Shown here: one piece after another, positions 8,904 through 16,516 of the stretch
Layout of the letters: each line of letters opens with the position of its first letter
Position numbering within the stretch: position 1 is the stretch's first letter
The notes under the pieces: generated by a model
What the model was told of the DNA's origin: nothing
The model's input: the letters and a program-made list of their open reading frames with translations, nothing else
The model's database searches: none
NCBI GenBank assembly: GCA_030428945.1
Contig: JAUIEC010000001.1
Coordinates: 92,438 to 156,437, forward strand
Direction: 5' to 3'
DNA length: 64,000 nt
Source of the DNA: Phycisphaerae bacterium
GTDB lineage: Bacteria > Planctomycetota > Phycisphaerae > UBA1845 > Fen-1342
Program-made: the position numbers and the translations under genes

Positions 8904-9746
8904 ATGGCAACCGCGATCCGACTGACCCGCGAGGTCCGCTTCTCCGTCGATCGCGACTGGGCCGGGCAGATCGACTTCGACCGTCCGATTCACAACTCCT
9001 GGGGCGGCTGGCCGAGCGCCGTCGGCCTGGTCCCGTACCTGTGCCTGCGGGCCAGCGTCACCGGAAGCCCCGACCCCGTCACCGGCTACCTGTGCAACAT
9101 CAAGCGGATCGACGAGCTGCTTCGCAGTACCGCGATTCCCCTGGCCGCCCGGAAACTCGACCAACGCGGCTGGAAACTGTCGGCTGAGCAGTTGCTGCAG
9201 ATTCTCTGGCCGGCCGTCGCGGCCGAGACGCCGTCCCCGGCCACGCTGGCGGAACTGACGCTGCTGAGCACGCCCTACCTGCGCTACGCGATCAAGCGGG
9301 AGCAAACCGAGATGGTGACCCTGACGCAGCAGTTCGAATTCTCGGCCGCCCACCGGCTGCACTGTCCCGCCTTGTCGGATGACGAGAACCGGCAGACCTT
9401 CGGCAAGTGCAACAACCCGCACGGGCACGGACACAACTACGTGGTCGAGGTCTCGGTGACGCGCGACCCCGAGGCGGCCGGCGGGGCCCCGGGCTGCGTG
9501 CTGCCGCTGCCGGAGTTCGAGCGGATCGTCGACACGCACGTGATCGAGGTCCTGGACCACAAGCACCTGAACGAGCAGGTCCCGCAGTTCGCCGCATTGA
9601 ACCCGAGCGTCGAGAACATCGCCCGGGTGATCTTCGACCTGCTCAAAGACCACGTCGCCCCGGCCACGCTGTCCAATGTGAAGGTCTTCGAAACGCCCAA
9701 GACATGGGCGGAGTACGGCCGGGCGGAGTACGGCCCGGCCGAGTAA
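8904..9746 (+). CDS. QueD-like 6-carboxytetrahydropterin/6-pyruvoyltetrahydropterin synthase with a degenerate N-terminal duplicate
   Basis: A 280-residue T-fold protein. The C-terminal half (138-268) keeps the zinc and catalytic residues of the PTPS/QueD family: H150 (FSAAH), C169, H173/H175/H177 (NPHGHGHNY), D218-H219 and E263. QueD makes 6-carboxytetrahydropterin from dihydroneopterin triphosphate for queuosine; PTPS relatives make pyruvoyltetrahydropterin. The N-terminal half has the same strand and helix pattern (RASVTGSPDPVTGYLCNIKRIDELL) but no zinc histidines. GGAGGAG precedes the ATG. A YhhQ queuosine-precursor transporter is encoded 11 kb away. Pathway assignment is inference. Confidence 0.85.
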   Translation: MATAIRLTREVRFSVDRDWAGQIDFDRPIHNSWGGWPSAVGLVPYLCLRASVTGSPDPVTGYLCNIKRIDELLRSTAIPLAARKLDQRGWKLSAEQLLQILWPAVAAETPSPATLAELTLLSTPYLRYAIKREQTEMVTLTQQFEFSAAHRLHCPALSDDENRQTFGKCNNPHGHGHNYVVEVSVTRDPEAAGGAPGCVLPLPEFERIVDTHVIEVLDHKHLNEQVPQFAALNPSVENIARVIFDLLKDHVAPATLSNVKVFETPKTWAEYGRAEYGPAE

Positions 9747-9764
9747 TCAGGTCAGCCACTGGGT

Positions 9765-12700
9765 TCACTCGCTCTGGGCGCGTTGCAGCGCGAGGATGTC
9801 CGCCAGGTCGCAGTCGCTGTCCAGGTCGCGGTCGAACTCCGCCCGGCAGGCCGCGGGCGTGACCGGTGGCGTCGGAAGCGGGGCGTTGTCGGGGCCGGCC
9901 AGGCAGTCGGCCAGGGCGGCCAGGTCGTCGGCGTCGAAGTCGCCGTCGCGGTCGAAGTCGCCCGGGAACGTCGGGACCGGCTGGCCGAGCGACCAGAGGA
10001 TCGCCTGCTCGAGCAGTCGCCGCGTGGCCGGTGTCGCGGTCAGCCACGAGGCATCCTCGAGATACAGGAACGTCCGCCGGGCCGGGGCGATGTGGCCGCC
10101 AAGCAGGGTCGCCCCGCTGTCGGCGGCGAGGATGGCGTAGTCGCCGGGGGCGCCGCTGCGGGTGGCCAGCACGGTGACGCCGGCGCCGAGGCTGCCCTGC
10201 GCGAGGCTGATCGTCGCGGGTGCGGAGAAGGCGGTCGTCGTGCCGGCCGGCAGGTTGTAGGTCACCGGGTGCTGGCTGGTCAGGATGTCGATCTCGGTCG
10301 CGCCGGCGAACGTGGCGCCGCCGCTGGCGAGCGGTTCCCGGGCCGACGCGTTCAGAGCCTGCTCCCAGTACACCAGCGGTACGTGTGCGTCGCGGAATTC
10401 ACCGCCGACGTTGCCGGACGTGATTGTCGAGGAGAGCAGGACCAGGTCGTGGTCGGCGGCCAGTTGCGTGGCGGTCGGGCGATTGGCGGGCTCGTCGTCG
10501 AAGACGCTGACGTCGTAGCCGAGCCCGAACAGGTGATCGACCAGGGCCTGGTCGGCGACGCCGGGCGGGTTGGCGCCGGCGACGAAGGCGACCGAGGTCA
10601 GTTCACCGACCCGCACGAAACCGGTCTTCTGCGCGATGCGGACGCCGCCGGAGCCGGTCACCCGCAACTGCACATCGTAGATGCCGTCGGCGGTGTACTG
10701 GTGGACCGGGTTGGCCAGCGCACTGGTGCCGCCGTCGCCGAAATCCCACGACCAGGCCGTGGCGCCCGGGACATTCGACAGATCCTGGAAGCTGACCGTC
10801 AGCGGCGCGGCACCGCTGGTGACATCGGCGGTGAAGTCGGCCGTCCCGACCCAGCGGACGCGCAGTACGTTCGCGCCGCGATCGATCGGCGAGGTGTAGT
10901 CCGCGTCCTTGTAGAGATCGCTGAAGTACAGCCCGTCGGGCCCGGCCGCCAGTCCGACCGCGGTGGCCTTTCCGGTGCCACCGTAGACCAGCAGGTTGGT
11001 CGGGCCCGAGACCAGGGCGCCGCTCGGGTCGATCACGAATTCGGTGATGCGCTTGCCGTTCGAGACCGGCCCGGTCGCCCAGGTCGGTCCCGATTCGGTC
11101 ACGAAGGCGTGCTCCAATTTCTCGGCCGGGAAGCCGCTGCCGGCGAACGTGGCGGTCTCGATGAAGGCCAGGTTGACCGGCGCGACGGCCGGATTCCAGA
11201 CATGCAGTGCCAGGTTGGTCATGCTCTGGTTGCTGCCGTCCCACAGGTAGTTCACGCCGGCGTCGACCCGCGCGAACCGGTCCTGGCTGGGGCCGTTCTC
11301 CACCTCGTAGTGCGCGGCATCGCTGGCCCGCCAGGCGCCGCCGAACGGATTGCGCAGACCGTACGCGTAGACGTAGTCGCGGGCCGTGATGCCGTTGCCC
11401 GCGTTGTAGAACGGGTTGTCGGCCGGGGCCGAGCCGTCGCGGTTCAGCCGCAGCACCTTGCCCCGGAACGAGTCCAGGTTCTGGGCGGTCGAAGCGTCGA
11501 ACCCGTCGCCCATGTGCACGTAGAGCCTGCCGTCCGGCCCGAAGCTGATGTTCGAGATCTGGTGCGACTGCCCCTGCGATTCGCCGACCATGTCGAGGAT
11601 CGTGGTCTGCGTGGCCGCCGTGCGTCCGCCGTCCAGGCTGCTGAAGCGATCCACCTTCGGATAGTGCGGGCCGCCCGCGTCGTACAGCAGCGTGGCGAAC
11701 ACGTCGCCGGTGTTCGGGTCCACGGCGATGCCGGCCAGGCCCTGCTCGCCGGATCCGGGGAACGCCCCGGTCGGGTTGAAGTTCAGCAGCCCGCTGGCGT
11801 AGTCGCTGACCGTTCCGTCGCGGGAGATCACCTTGATCGTTCCGTACAACTCGGTGACGTAGAAGAACGGATCGTCCGCCGCCGGGCCGGGACTCGGCAC
11901 GAACGCGATGTTGACCGGCAACTGGAAACCCGTGGCGACGACCTCGACCTTGTAGCCGGGCTGGCTGACGATCCACGGCACCGGTGCCCCGCGGGCCAGT
12001 TCGGCGAAGCTCGGCGCGGTCTGGTTCGGATCGCCGGCGTAGGTACTGCCGTCGGCCGAGACCCAGAAGAGAGCCTGCTCGCCCGGACCGAGGTTGACGG
12101 CCGGCAGGTAGAGCGTCACGTTCTCGCCCTCGTCGTTGACGAACGACAGGTCCGAGTCCGGCAGGGCCAGTCCGGCCGGTGCCCCGCCGCCGGAGAACAT
12201 GACGCGGGTCGGCGCGTGTTCGGCCAGCGGGGCCGGGTTGGTCACCTGGTTGGCGAGACCGTCCAGGCCCGCCAGTTCCAGCAGCAGTTCGCCGTCGAGC
12301 GACTCGACCCGCAGGTGCGGGGCGTTGGGTTCCGACGGCAGAACGATGGCGGCGTCGGCGCCGTCGACCCAGGTCGGGGCCGGCGTGTCGAGGATGTCGT
12401 CGAGTTCCAGCGGAAAGACGGACGTGGCGGCCCCGGTCGTGAAGAGCCGTTCGGACCAGGCGCTCCATTCGGTGGGCGGGTCGCCGCTGCTGTCGCGATG
12501 CCGGGTGCGCAGGCGGTAGTCGGTGTCGTGGAACAGTTCGAGCCGCCCGGTGTGCGAGTTCTCGAACGCGCCGTCGCCGAGGTGGGTGTGCACGCGTTCG
12601 ACGCCGCCGATGCAGGCGGTGAACCAGACGCGTTCGGGGGGGCTGACCGTCCAGATTTCCCAGTCCGAGCACAGGTGGGTGTCGCCCGGGTCGGCGTCGG

Positions 12701-12857
12701 AGAACGGGGCGCATTCCATGTGCACGTCGGACGGGTTGACGATCTGGCCGTCGAGTTCCGGTTCGTTGATCAGCGGCGCGTCGGGGGGCGTGTTCGCCAG
12801 CAGCAGCGCGGGCCCGCCGAGCAGCAGGACCAGTGTGACAATCGACCGGTGCGGCAT
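9765..12857 (-). CDS. Secreted sorbosone-dehydrogenase-like/PKD/dockerin-like multidomain protein
   Basis: A 1030-residue exported protein. After a signal peptide come a beta-sandwich with fibronectin-like text (about 25-150), then a glucose/sorbosone dehydrogenase propeller (about 300-670; GYKVEVVATGFQLPVNIAF, GEQGLAGIAVDP, ARDYVYAYGLRNPFGGAW), then a PKD domain (ATAWSWDFGDGGTS), a GATase/ThuA-like segment (DQALVDHLFGLGYDVSVFDD), and a C-terminal pair of Ca-binding repeats (GDFDRDGDFDADDLAALADC and a second DLDSDCDLADILAL). The propeller family oxidises sugars with PQQ; the enzyme activity here is unproven. The dockerin-like tail suggests anchoring at the cell surface. Confidence 0.85.
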   Translation of the reverse strand: MPHRSIVTLVLLLGGPALLLANTPPDAPLINEPELDGQIVNPSDVHMECAPFSDADPGDTHLCSDWEIWTVSPPERVWFTACIGGVERVHTHLGDGAFENSHTGRLELFHDTDYRLRTRHRDSSGDPPTEWSAWSERLFTTGAATSVFPLELDDILDTPAPTWVDGADAAIVLPSEPNAPHLRVESLDGELLLELAGLDGLANQVTNPAPLAEHAPTRVMFSGGGAPAGLALPDSDLSFVNDEGENVTLYLPAVNLGPGEQALFWVSADGSTYAGDPNQTAPSFAELARGAPVPWIVSQPGYKVEVVATGFQLPVNIAFVPSPGPAADDPFFYVTELYGTIKVISRDGTVSDYASGLLNFNPTGAFPGSGEQGLAGIAVDPNTGDVFATLLYDAGGPHYPKVDRFSSLDGGRTAATQTTILDMVGESQGQSHQISNISFGPDGRLYVHMGDGFDASTAQNLDSFRGKVLRLNRDGSAPADNPFYNAGNGITARDYVYAYGLRNPFGGAWRASDAAHYEVENGPSQDRFARVDAGVNYLWDGSNQSMTNLALHVWNPAVAPVNLAFIETATFAGSGFPAEKLEHAFVTESGPTWATGPVSNGKRITEFVIDPSGALVSGPTNLLVYGGTGKATAVGLAAGPDGLYFSDLYKDADYTSPIDRGANVLRVRWVGTADFTADVTSGAAPLTVSFQDLSNVPGATAWSWDFGDGGTSALANPVHQYTADGIYDVQLRVTGSGGVRIAQKTGFVRVGELTSVAFVAGANPPGVADQALVDHLFGLGYDVSVFDDEPANRPTATQLAADHDLVLLSSTITSGNVGGEFRDAHVPLVYWEQALNASAREPLASGGATFAGATEIDILTSQHPVTYNLPAGTTTAFSAPATISLAQGSLGAGVTVLATRSGAPGDYAILAADSGATLLGGHIAPARRTFLYLEDASWLTATPATRRLLEQAILWSLGQPVPTFPGDFDRDGDFDADDLAALADCLAGPDNAPLPTPPVTPAACRAEFDRDLDSDCDLADILALQRAQSE

Positions 12858-13189
12858 GATTCTTCTCGCAGTTCGAGCCCGGCGGGCATTTGGTATTGCT
12901 TTGATTCCGCGGCCCAGGCGGCCGCCGGGCGGAAAGCTCCCCTGAAAGTCCCACTATAGCGAAGCGTGACCGGGTCGCGTCGGGAAAATCAGTCGGCGAC
13001 AGACGCAGGCGAACGTGCGACGCCAACCGGACAGGTTGATGCACTGGAGTCGAGGTGACTTCGGCCGGTGGTGCCTTCACCTCGCGCGAGAAGACACTGC
13101 TGCCTGCCTGCCCACCTGCTTACGCATGCGTCGACGGTGTCGCCGCAGGCCTTGCTTACTTGCTTACTTGCTGACTTGCTTACTGTGCC
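12858..13189. repeat. Gap with octamer array after the histidine kinase stop
   Basis: No gene is seen. Positions about 13105-13188 hold TTGCTTAC/TTGCTGAC/CTGCTTAC units of 8 nt; on the kinase strand this reads (GCAAGTAA)n starting a few bases after its stop. A short palindrome (CAGGCT/AGCCTG around 13192) overlaps the last codons of the kinase gene. Confidence 0.75.
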
Positions 13190-15463
13190 TCAGGCTTCAG
13201 CCTGAAGCACCAGCCGCACGGTTGTGCCTTCGCCCGGCTGACTCTCGAGCCACAACCGGCCGCCGTGCGCGTCGATGATTCGCCCGGCGCGGGCCAGGCC
13301 CAGGCCGCGGCCGCGGCCGGCGGGGCGGTGCGAGAAGAACGGGTCGAAGGCCCGCTGCTTGACGGCCGGGGACATGCCGCTGCCGTTGTCGCGGATCGCG
13401 ATCTCGACCGGGCGGTCGGGCTCGGCCGCGGCCGGGGGTTCGGCCCAGCGCCACGAGACCTCGATGATTCCGTCGTTGCCGGTGATCGCCAGCGTCGCGT
13501 TGCGGAGCAGTTCGCGCAGCACGATCGCCATCTGCCCGCGGTCGACCAGCACGTTCGGTTCGCCGGGCTGCCGGGTGGGCATCACCAGGCGCGAGGTCGG
13601 CATGCCGCTCTCGCGCAGCCAGCCCTCGCGGGCCTCGTCAAACAGCACGCTCAGCGGAACCGGGTCGCGCTTCGGCGTCGGCGGACGGGCGAAGTCCATC
13701 AGTTCGTTGACGACCTGGCTGCACTCGTGCGCCTTGGCGTGAATCACCTCCAGCGAACGCCGCAGCGATTCATCCTCGGTCGATTCCAGCAGCATCTGGG
13801 CCCGGCCCGAGATCACCGCCAGCGGACTGTTCAACTCGTGCCCGGCTCCGGTCGCCATCTCGGCGATCATCGACAGCGTCCGCGTCCGCAGCAGTTCCGA
13901 CTGCACGCTCTGCAACCGGCGGTTGCTCTCGGCCAGGTCGTCCGACAGGCGCTGCGCGGCCGCGTGCGCGTGCGTCCGCTGAATCGCCAGCCCGAAGCTG
14001 CGGACCAGGCTCTGCAACTGGTCGGCGGCCGCGGTCAGTTCGTAGCAGGCCTCCTCGCTGGCCGCGAAGACGACGCCGCCCAGCAGTCCGCCGTCCTGCA
14101 CGATCGGCAGCAGCCAGCGGGTCGCGTCGGGCAGATGCTCGAGCGGCGTGGCGACCCCGGCGCGGATCTCGGGCGGCAGTTGCCAGAGGATTTCGTTGCC
14201 GCGGGCCGGCGCGGCGAACCAGCGTTGCAGGTCCGGGTCCATCCGCTCGGTCGCGGCCCCGTCCGCCGGTGTCTCGGCGGTGGCGTGCCAGGCGACCTCG
14301 AGGGCGGGCGCGCGTTCGTAGGCCGCGAAGGCGACCGCGACCGGGCAGTCGAGCGCCACGCGCCCCGCGCGGGCCAGCGCGACGACCACGTCGGCCAGGT
14401 CGGCCCGCGGCGTCAGCAGACGGTCCAGTTCGGTCAGGGCCGCGAAGCAGCGGGCGCTGACCGCCAGGCGGCGATTGCTGCTGACCAGTTGCGTGTTGAG
14501 CTGACTCAACTCGCCGTTGGCCCGCGTCAGGCTCTTCAGGTACAGCGCCTCCGGCGTCTCGCGATCCAGACCCAGCAGGCTGGCCTGCTCGGCCACGTCG
14601 GCCACCAGCGCCGCGGCCGTGGACGCCAGGGCGTTCTCCGAGACGCCGAGGTTCTCGGCGATCAGGGACGAGCCGCGATCGATCTGCAGGTTGCCCGAGA
14701 ACCCGATCCGCTGCTCGCGGACGAGCGTGTCGGCCAACTGGACCAGGCCGACCAGTTTCGGCTGGCTGACCTGGGACGGCAGGGCGTCGATCGCGGCGTG
14801 GTGCAGCCAGATGACATCGCGAAGCGTATCCGGCAGGTTCCAGGCCTGCGCCAGGTGCCGCCCGGCCGTCGCGTGGTCGATGCCGAGCACGGCCCGTTCG
14901 TGGTCGGAGATGTCGCCGCGCGAGCGGACCGACTGCTCGACCGCCCGCTCGTAGCCCTTCGGGAAGACCGCGTCGAGGGCGACCTTGCCGAGGTCGTGCA
15001 GCAGGCCGGCCAGGAAGGCCTCCTCGCGGTCGATCCGCAGTTCGGGGGCCGACTCGGCCAGGCGTCGGGCGGCACAGGCGACGGCCAGGGCGTGCTTCCA
15101 GAACTCGGTCCGCTGGAAGCTGCGCTGCGGTCCGGGGCCGGCGGGCTCGTGGAAGCACTCGAAGATCTTGACGGCCAGGACGATGTTGCGGACGAGGGTG
15201 AAGCCCAGCAGCACGACGGCCTGGTCGAGGCTGGTGATCTTGCCGCGGGTGCCGCTGGCGGCGGCGTTGGCGATGGACAGCAGTCGGGCGGCAAGTGACT
15301 GATCGCCGCGGAGCAGTCGGGCCAGGTCGGCGGCGCCGCTGTCGGGGTTGCTGGTGGCCCGGAGCAGTTGCACGGCAACCGGCGCGAGCGTCGGGAGGCT
15401 GTCGAGATGCGACAGCACGACGTCGGTCTGCGGCGGTGCGGCATGTCCGGGCAGGGTGGCCAT
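13190..15463 (-). CDS. HDOD-GAF sensor histidine kinase
   Basis: A 757-residue cytoplasmic protein with no membrane helix. Residues 15-290 are an HDOD domain (AVQLLRATSNP, LAGLLHDLGKVAL), 340-500 a GAF-like domain, 530-600 a HisKA helix pair with the phosphate acceptor H542 in TGAGHELNSPLAVISGRAQM, and 640-755 an HATPase (RELLRNA, DNGSGM, GRGLGLA). It should autophosphorylate and pass phosphate to the regulator encoded just upstream at 15650-16246. The ATG at 15463 is chosen over an in-frame TTG three codons earlier. The region before it is an octamer array. The signal is unknown. Confidence 0.9.
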   Translation of the reverse strand: MATLPGHAAPPQTDVVLSHLDSLPTLAPVAVQLLRATSNPDSGAADLARLLRGDQSLAARLLSIANAAASGTRGKITSLDQAVVLLGFTLVRNIVLAVKIFECFHEPAGPGPQRSFQRTEFWKHALAVACAARRLAESAPELRIDREEAFLAGLLHDLGKVALDAVFPKGYERAVEQSVRSRGDISDHERAVLGIDHATAGRHLAQAWNLPDTLRDVIWLHHAAIDALPSQVSQPKLVGLVQLADTLVREQRIGFSGNLQIDRGSSLIAENLGVSENALASTAAALVADVAEQASLLGLDRETPEALYLKSLTRANGELSQLNTQLVSSNRRLAVSARCFAALTELDRLLTPRADLADVVVALARAGRVALDCPVAVAFAAYERAPALEVAWHATAETPADGAATERMDPDLQRWFAAPARGNEILWQLPPEIRAGVATPLEHLPDATRWLLPIVQDGGLLGGVVFAASEEACYELTAAADQLQSLVRSFGLAIQRTHAHAAAQRLSDDLAESNRRLQSVQSELLRTRTLSMIAEMATGAGHELNSPLAVISGRAQMLLESTEDESLRRSLEVIHAKAHECSQVVNELMDFARPPTPKRDPVPLSVLFDEAREGWLRESGMPTSRLVMPTRQPGEPNVLVDRGQMAIVLRELLRNATLAITGNDGIIEVSWRWAEPPAAAEPDRPVEIAIRDNGSGMSPAVKQRAFDPFFSHRPAGRGRGLGLARAGRIIDAHGGRLWLESQPGEGTTVRLVLQAEA

Positions 15464-15472
15464 GGTCTTCAA

Positions 15473-15655
15473 TGGAGGGAGCGAGGGAGTGAGGGAGCGG
15501 GGGAGCGAGAGCAGACCCGGAACCCGGACGGGCTGCGCAGCCTGTGCCCCTGCTCCGTTGCTCTCATGCTCCCTGGCTCCGTTCCGATGGTCCTGTGCGG
15601 CGGGTTCACAAGGCTCTGCACCTTGCTCCCTTGCTCCCTGGCTCCCTTGTCAGGT
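15473..15655. repeat. Paired octamer arrays between regulator and kinase
   Basis: On the minus (coding) strand, AGGGAGC-type units follow the regulator stop (15655 down to about 15545) and CGCTCCCT-type units (15512 down to 15473) end 10 nt before the kinase start. The two halves are complementary in part and could form an intergenic hairpin on the shared mRNA. Confidence 0.8.
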
Positions 15656-16246
15656 TGTCAGTTCGGTGATCCGGTTGACGAGGTGTTCGATGTTGAACGG
15701 CTTCTGGAGGAAGTCATCGGCACCGCAGTCGACCAGGCTCTGGACATCGTCGCGATTGACCACGCCGGAGACGATGATCACGCGGATATCGCGCAGGGAG
15801 GGTTCGCTGCGGATCCGCTGAAGCACGGCGTTGCCGTTGACGTCGGGGAGCATGAAGTCCAGGACCATGACGTCGGGGCGGAAGCGCTCGGCCTTCAGGC
15901 CGGCGTCGAAACCGGTTGCGGCGGTCTGGACATCGAAGCGTCCGTCACGTTCGAGCAGTTCGACCAGCATTTCGACGATGGCGGGGTCGTCATCGACGAC
16001 GAGGACGCGTCGCCGCCCGACGTCAAGCTGGTCGAGCGGGATGTTGTTGTCCTTCATGAACTGGATCAGGCTGTCGCGGGGGATCCGGCGGAACTTGGAA
16101 TTGGGGACCCGGAAACCCCGCAGCCGGCCGCTGTCGAAGCACCGTATCACCGTTTGCTGACTGATGTTACAGATTTTGGCGACTTCGCCGGTGGTGAACA
16201 CGCTCTTGTCGAGCGAAAGATCATCCTGGGTGTTGGTCTTGGCCAT
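15650..16246 (-). CDS. Response regulator with N-terminal excisionase/MerR-type HTH
   Basis: A 198-residue regulator whose domain order is the reverse of the usual one. Residues 16-70 are a winged-helix of the excisionase/MerR type (FTTGEVAKICNISQQTVIRC, then GFRVPNSKFRRIPRDSLIQF); residues 80-195 form a REC domain with acidic pocket D85-D87, phosphoacceptor D130, S160 and K182. Phosphorylation should control DNA binding. The ATG at 16246 is preferred; an upstream in-frame extension crosses the A/T-rich promoter. The HDOD kinase gene follows in the same direction, so they probably form a two-component pair. Confidence 0.88.
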   Translation of the reverse strand: MAKTNTQDDLSLDKSVFTTGEVAKICNISQQTVIRCFDSGRLRGFRVPNSKFRRIPRDSLIQFMKDNNIPLDQLDVGRRRVLVVDDDPAIVEMLVELLERDGRFDVQTAATGFDAGLKAERFRPDVMVLDFMLPDVNGNAVLQRIRSEPSLRDIRVIIVSGVVNRDDVQSLVDCGADDFLQKPFNIEHLVNRITELTT

Positions 16247-16278
16247 CCGTGTGCTCGCGTGCGTTGCCCGTAAACGGG

Positions 16279-16345
16279 GGTAGAGCTTATCTATCTTCCC
16301 CATCTTAATGGTAATATACCCCATATATCCGTGAATGGGAAATCT
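16279..16345 (-). promoter_or_regulatory. AT-rich promoter region of the two-component genes
   Basis: The only strongly A/T-rich patch of this part of the window (CATCTTAATGGTAATATACC and CCATATATCCG on the + strand), lying 35-100 nt upstream of the regulator start. A small hairpin CCCG-TAAA-CGGG follows at 16267-16278. Exact -10/-35 boxes cannot be fixed. Confidence 0.4.
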
Positions 16346-16516
16346 ACCCTGAGCTTTGGCGGGAGAAAATGCCGGAACTGCGCCCGGAAGTCCTCTGTCC
16401 GTGAGCGTTTACGGCCGGCCGGACCGAGGCCGGATTTCAGCGTTCGAGGCGTGCTTTGTCCGAACCTCAAACCCCCACCGCCCGCCGGGAAGGCACCGCT
16501 CGAATCGCCCTCCCCC

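Noticed and set aside
9783..12959. Very long + strand frame of 1058 residues opposite the sorbosone-dehydrogenase gene
   Set aside because: A GC-skew shadow: composition of Arg, Val and Asp repeats without motifs, while the minus strand encodes recognisable domains.
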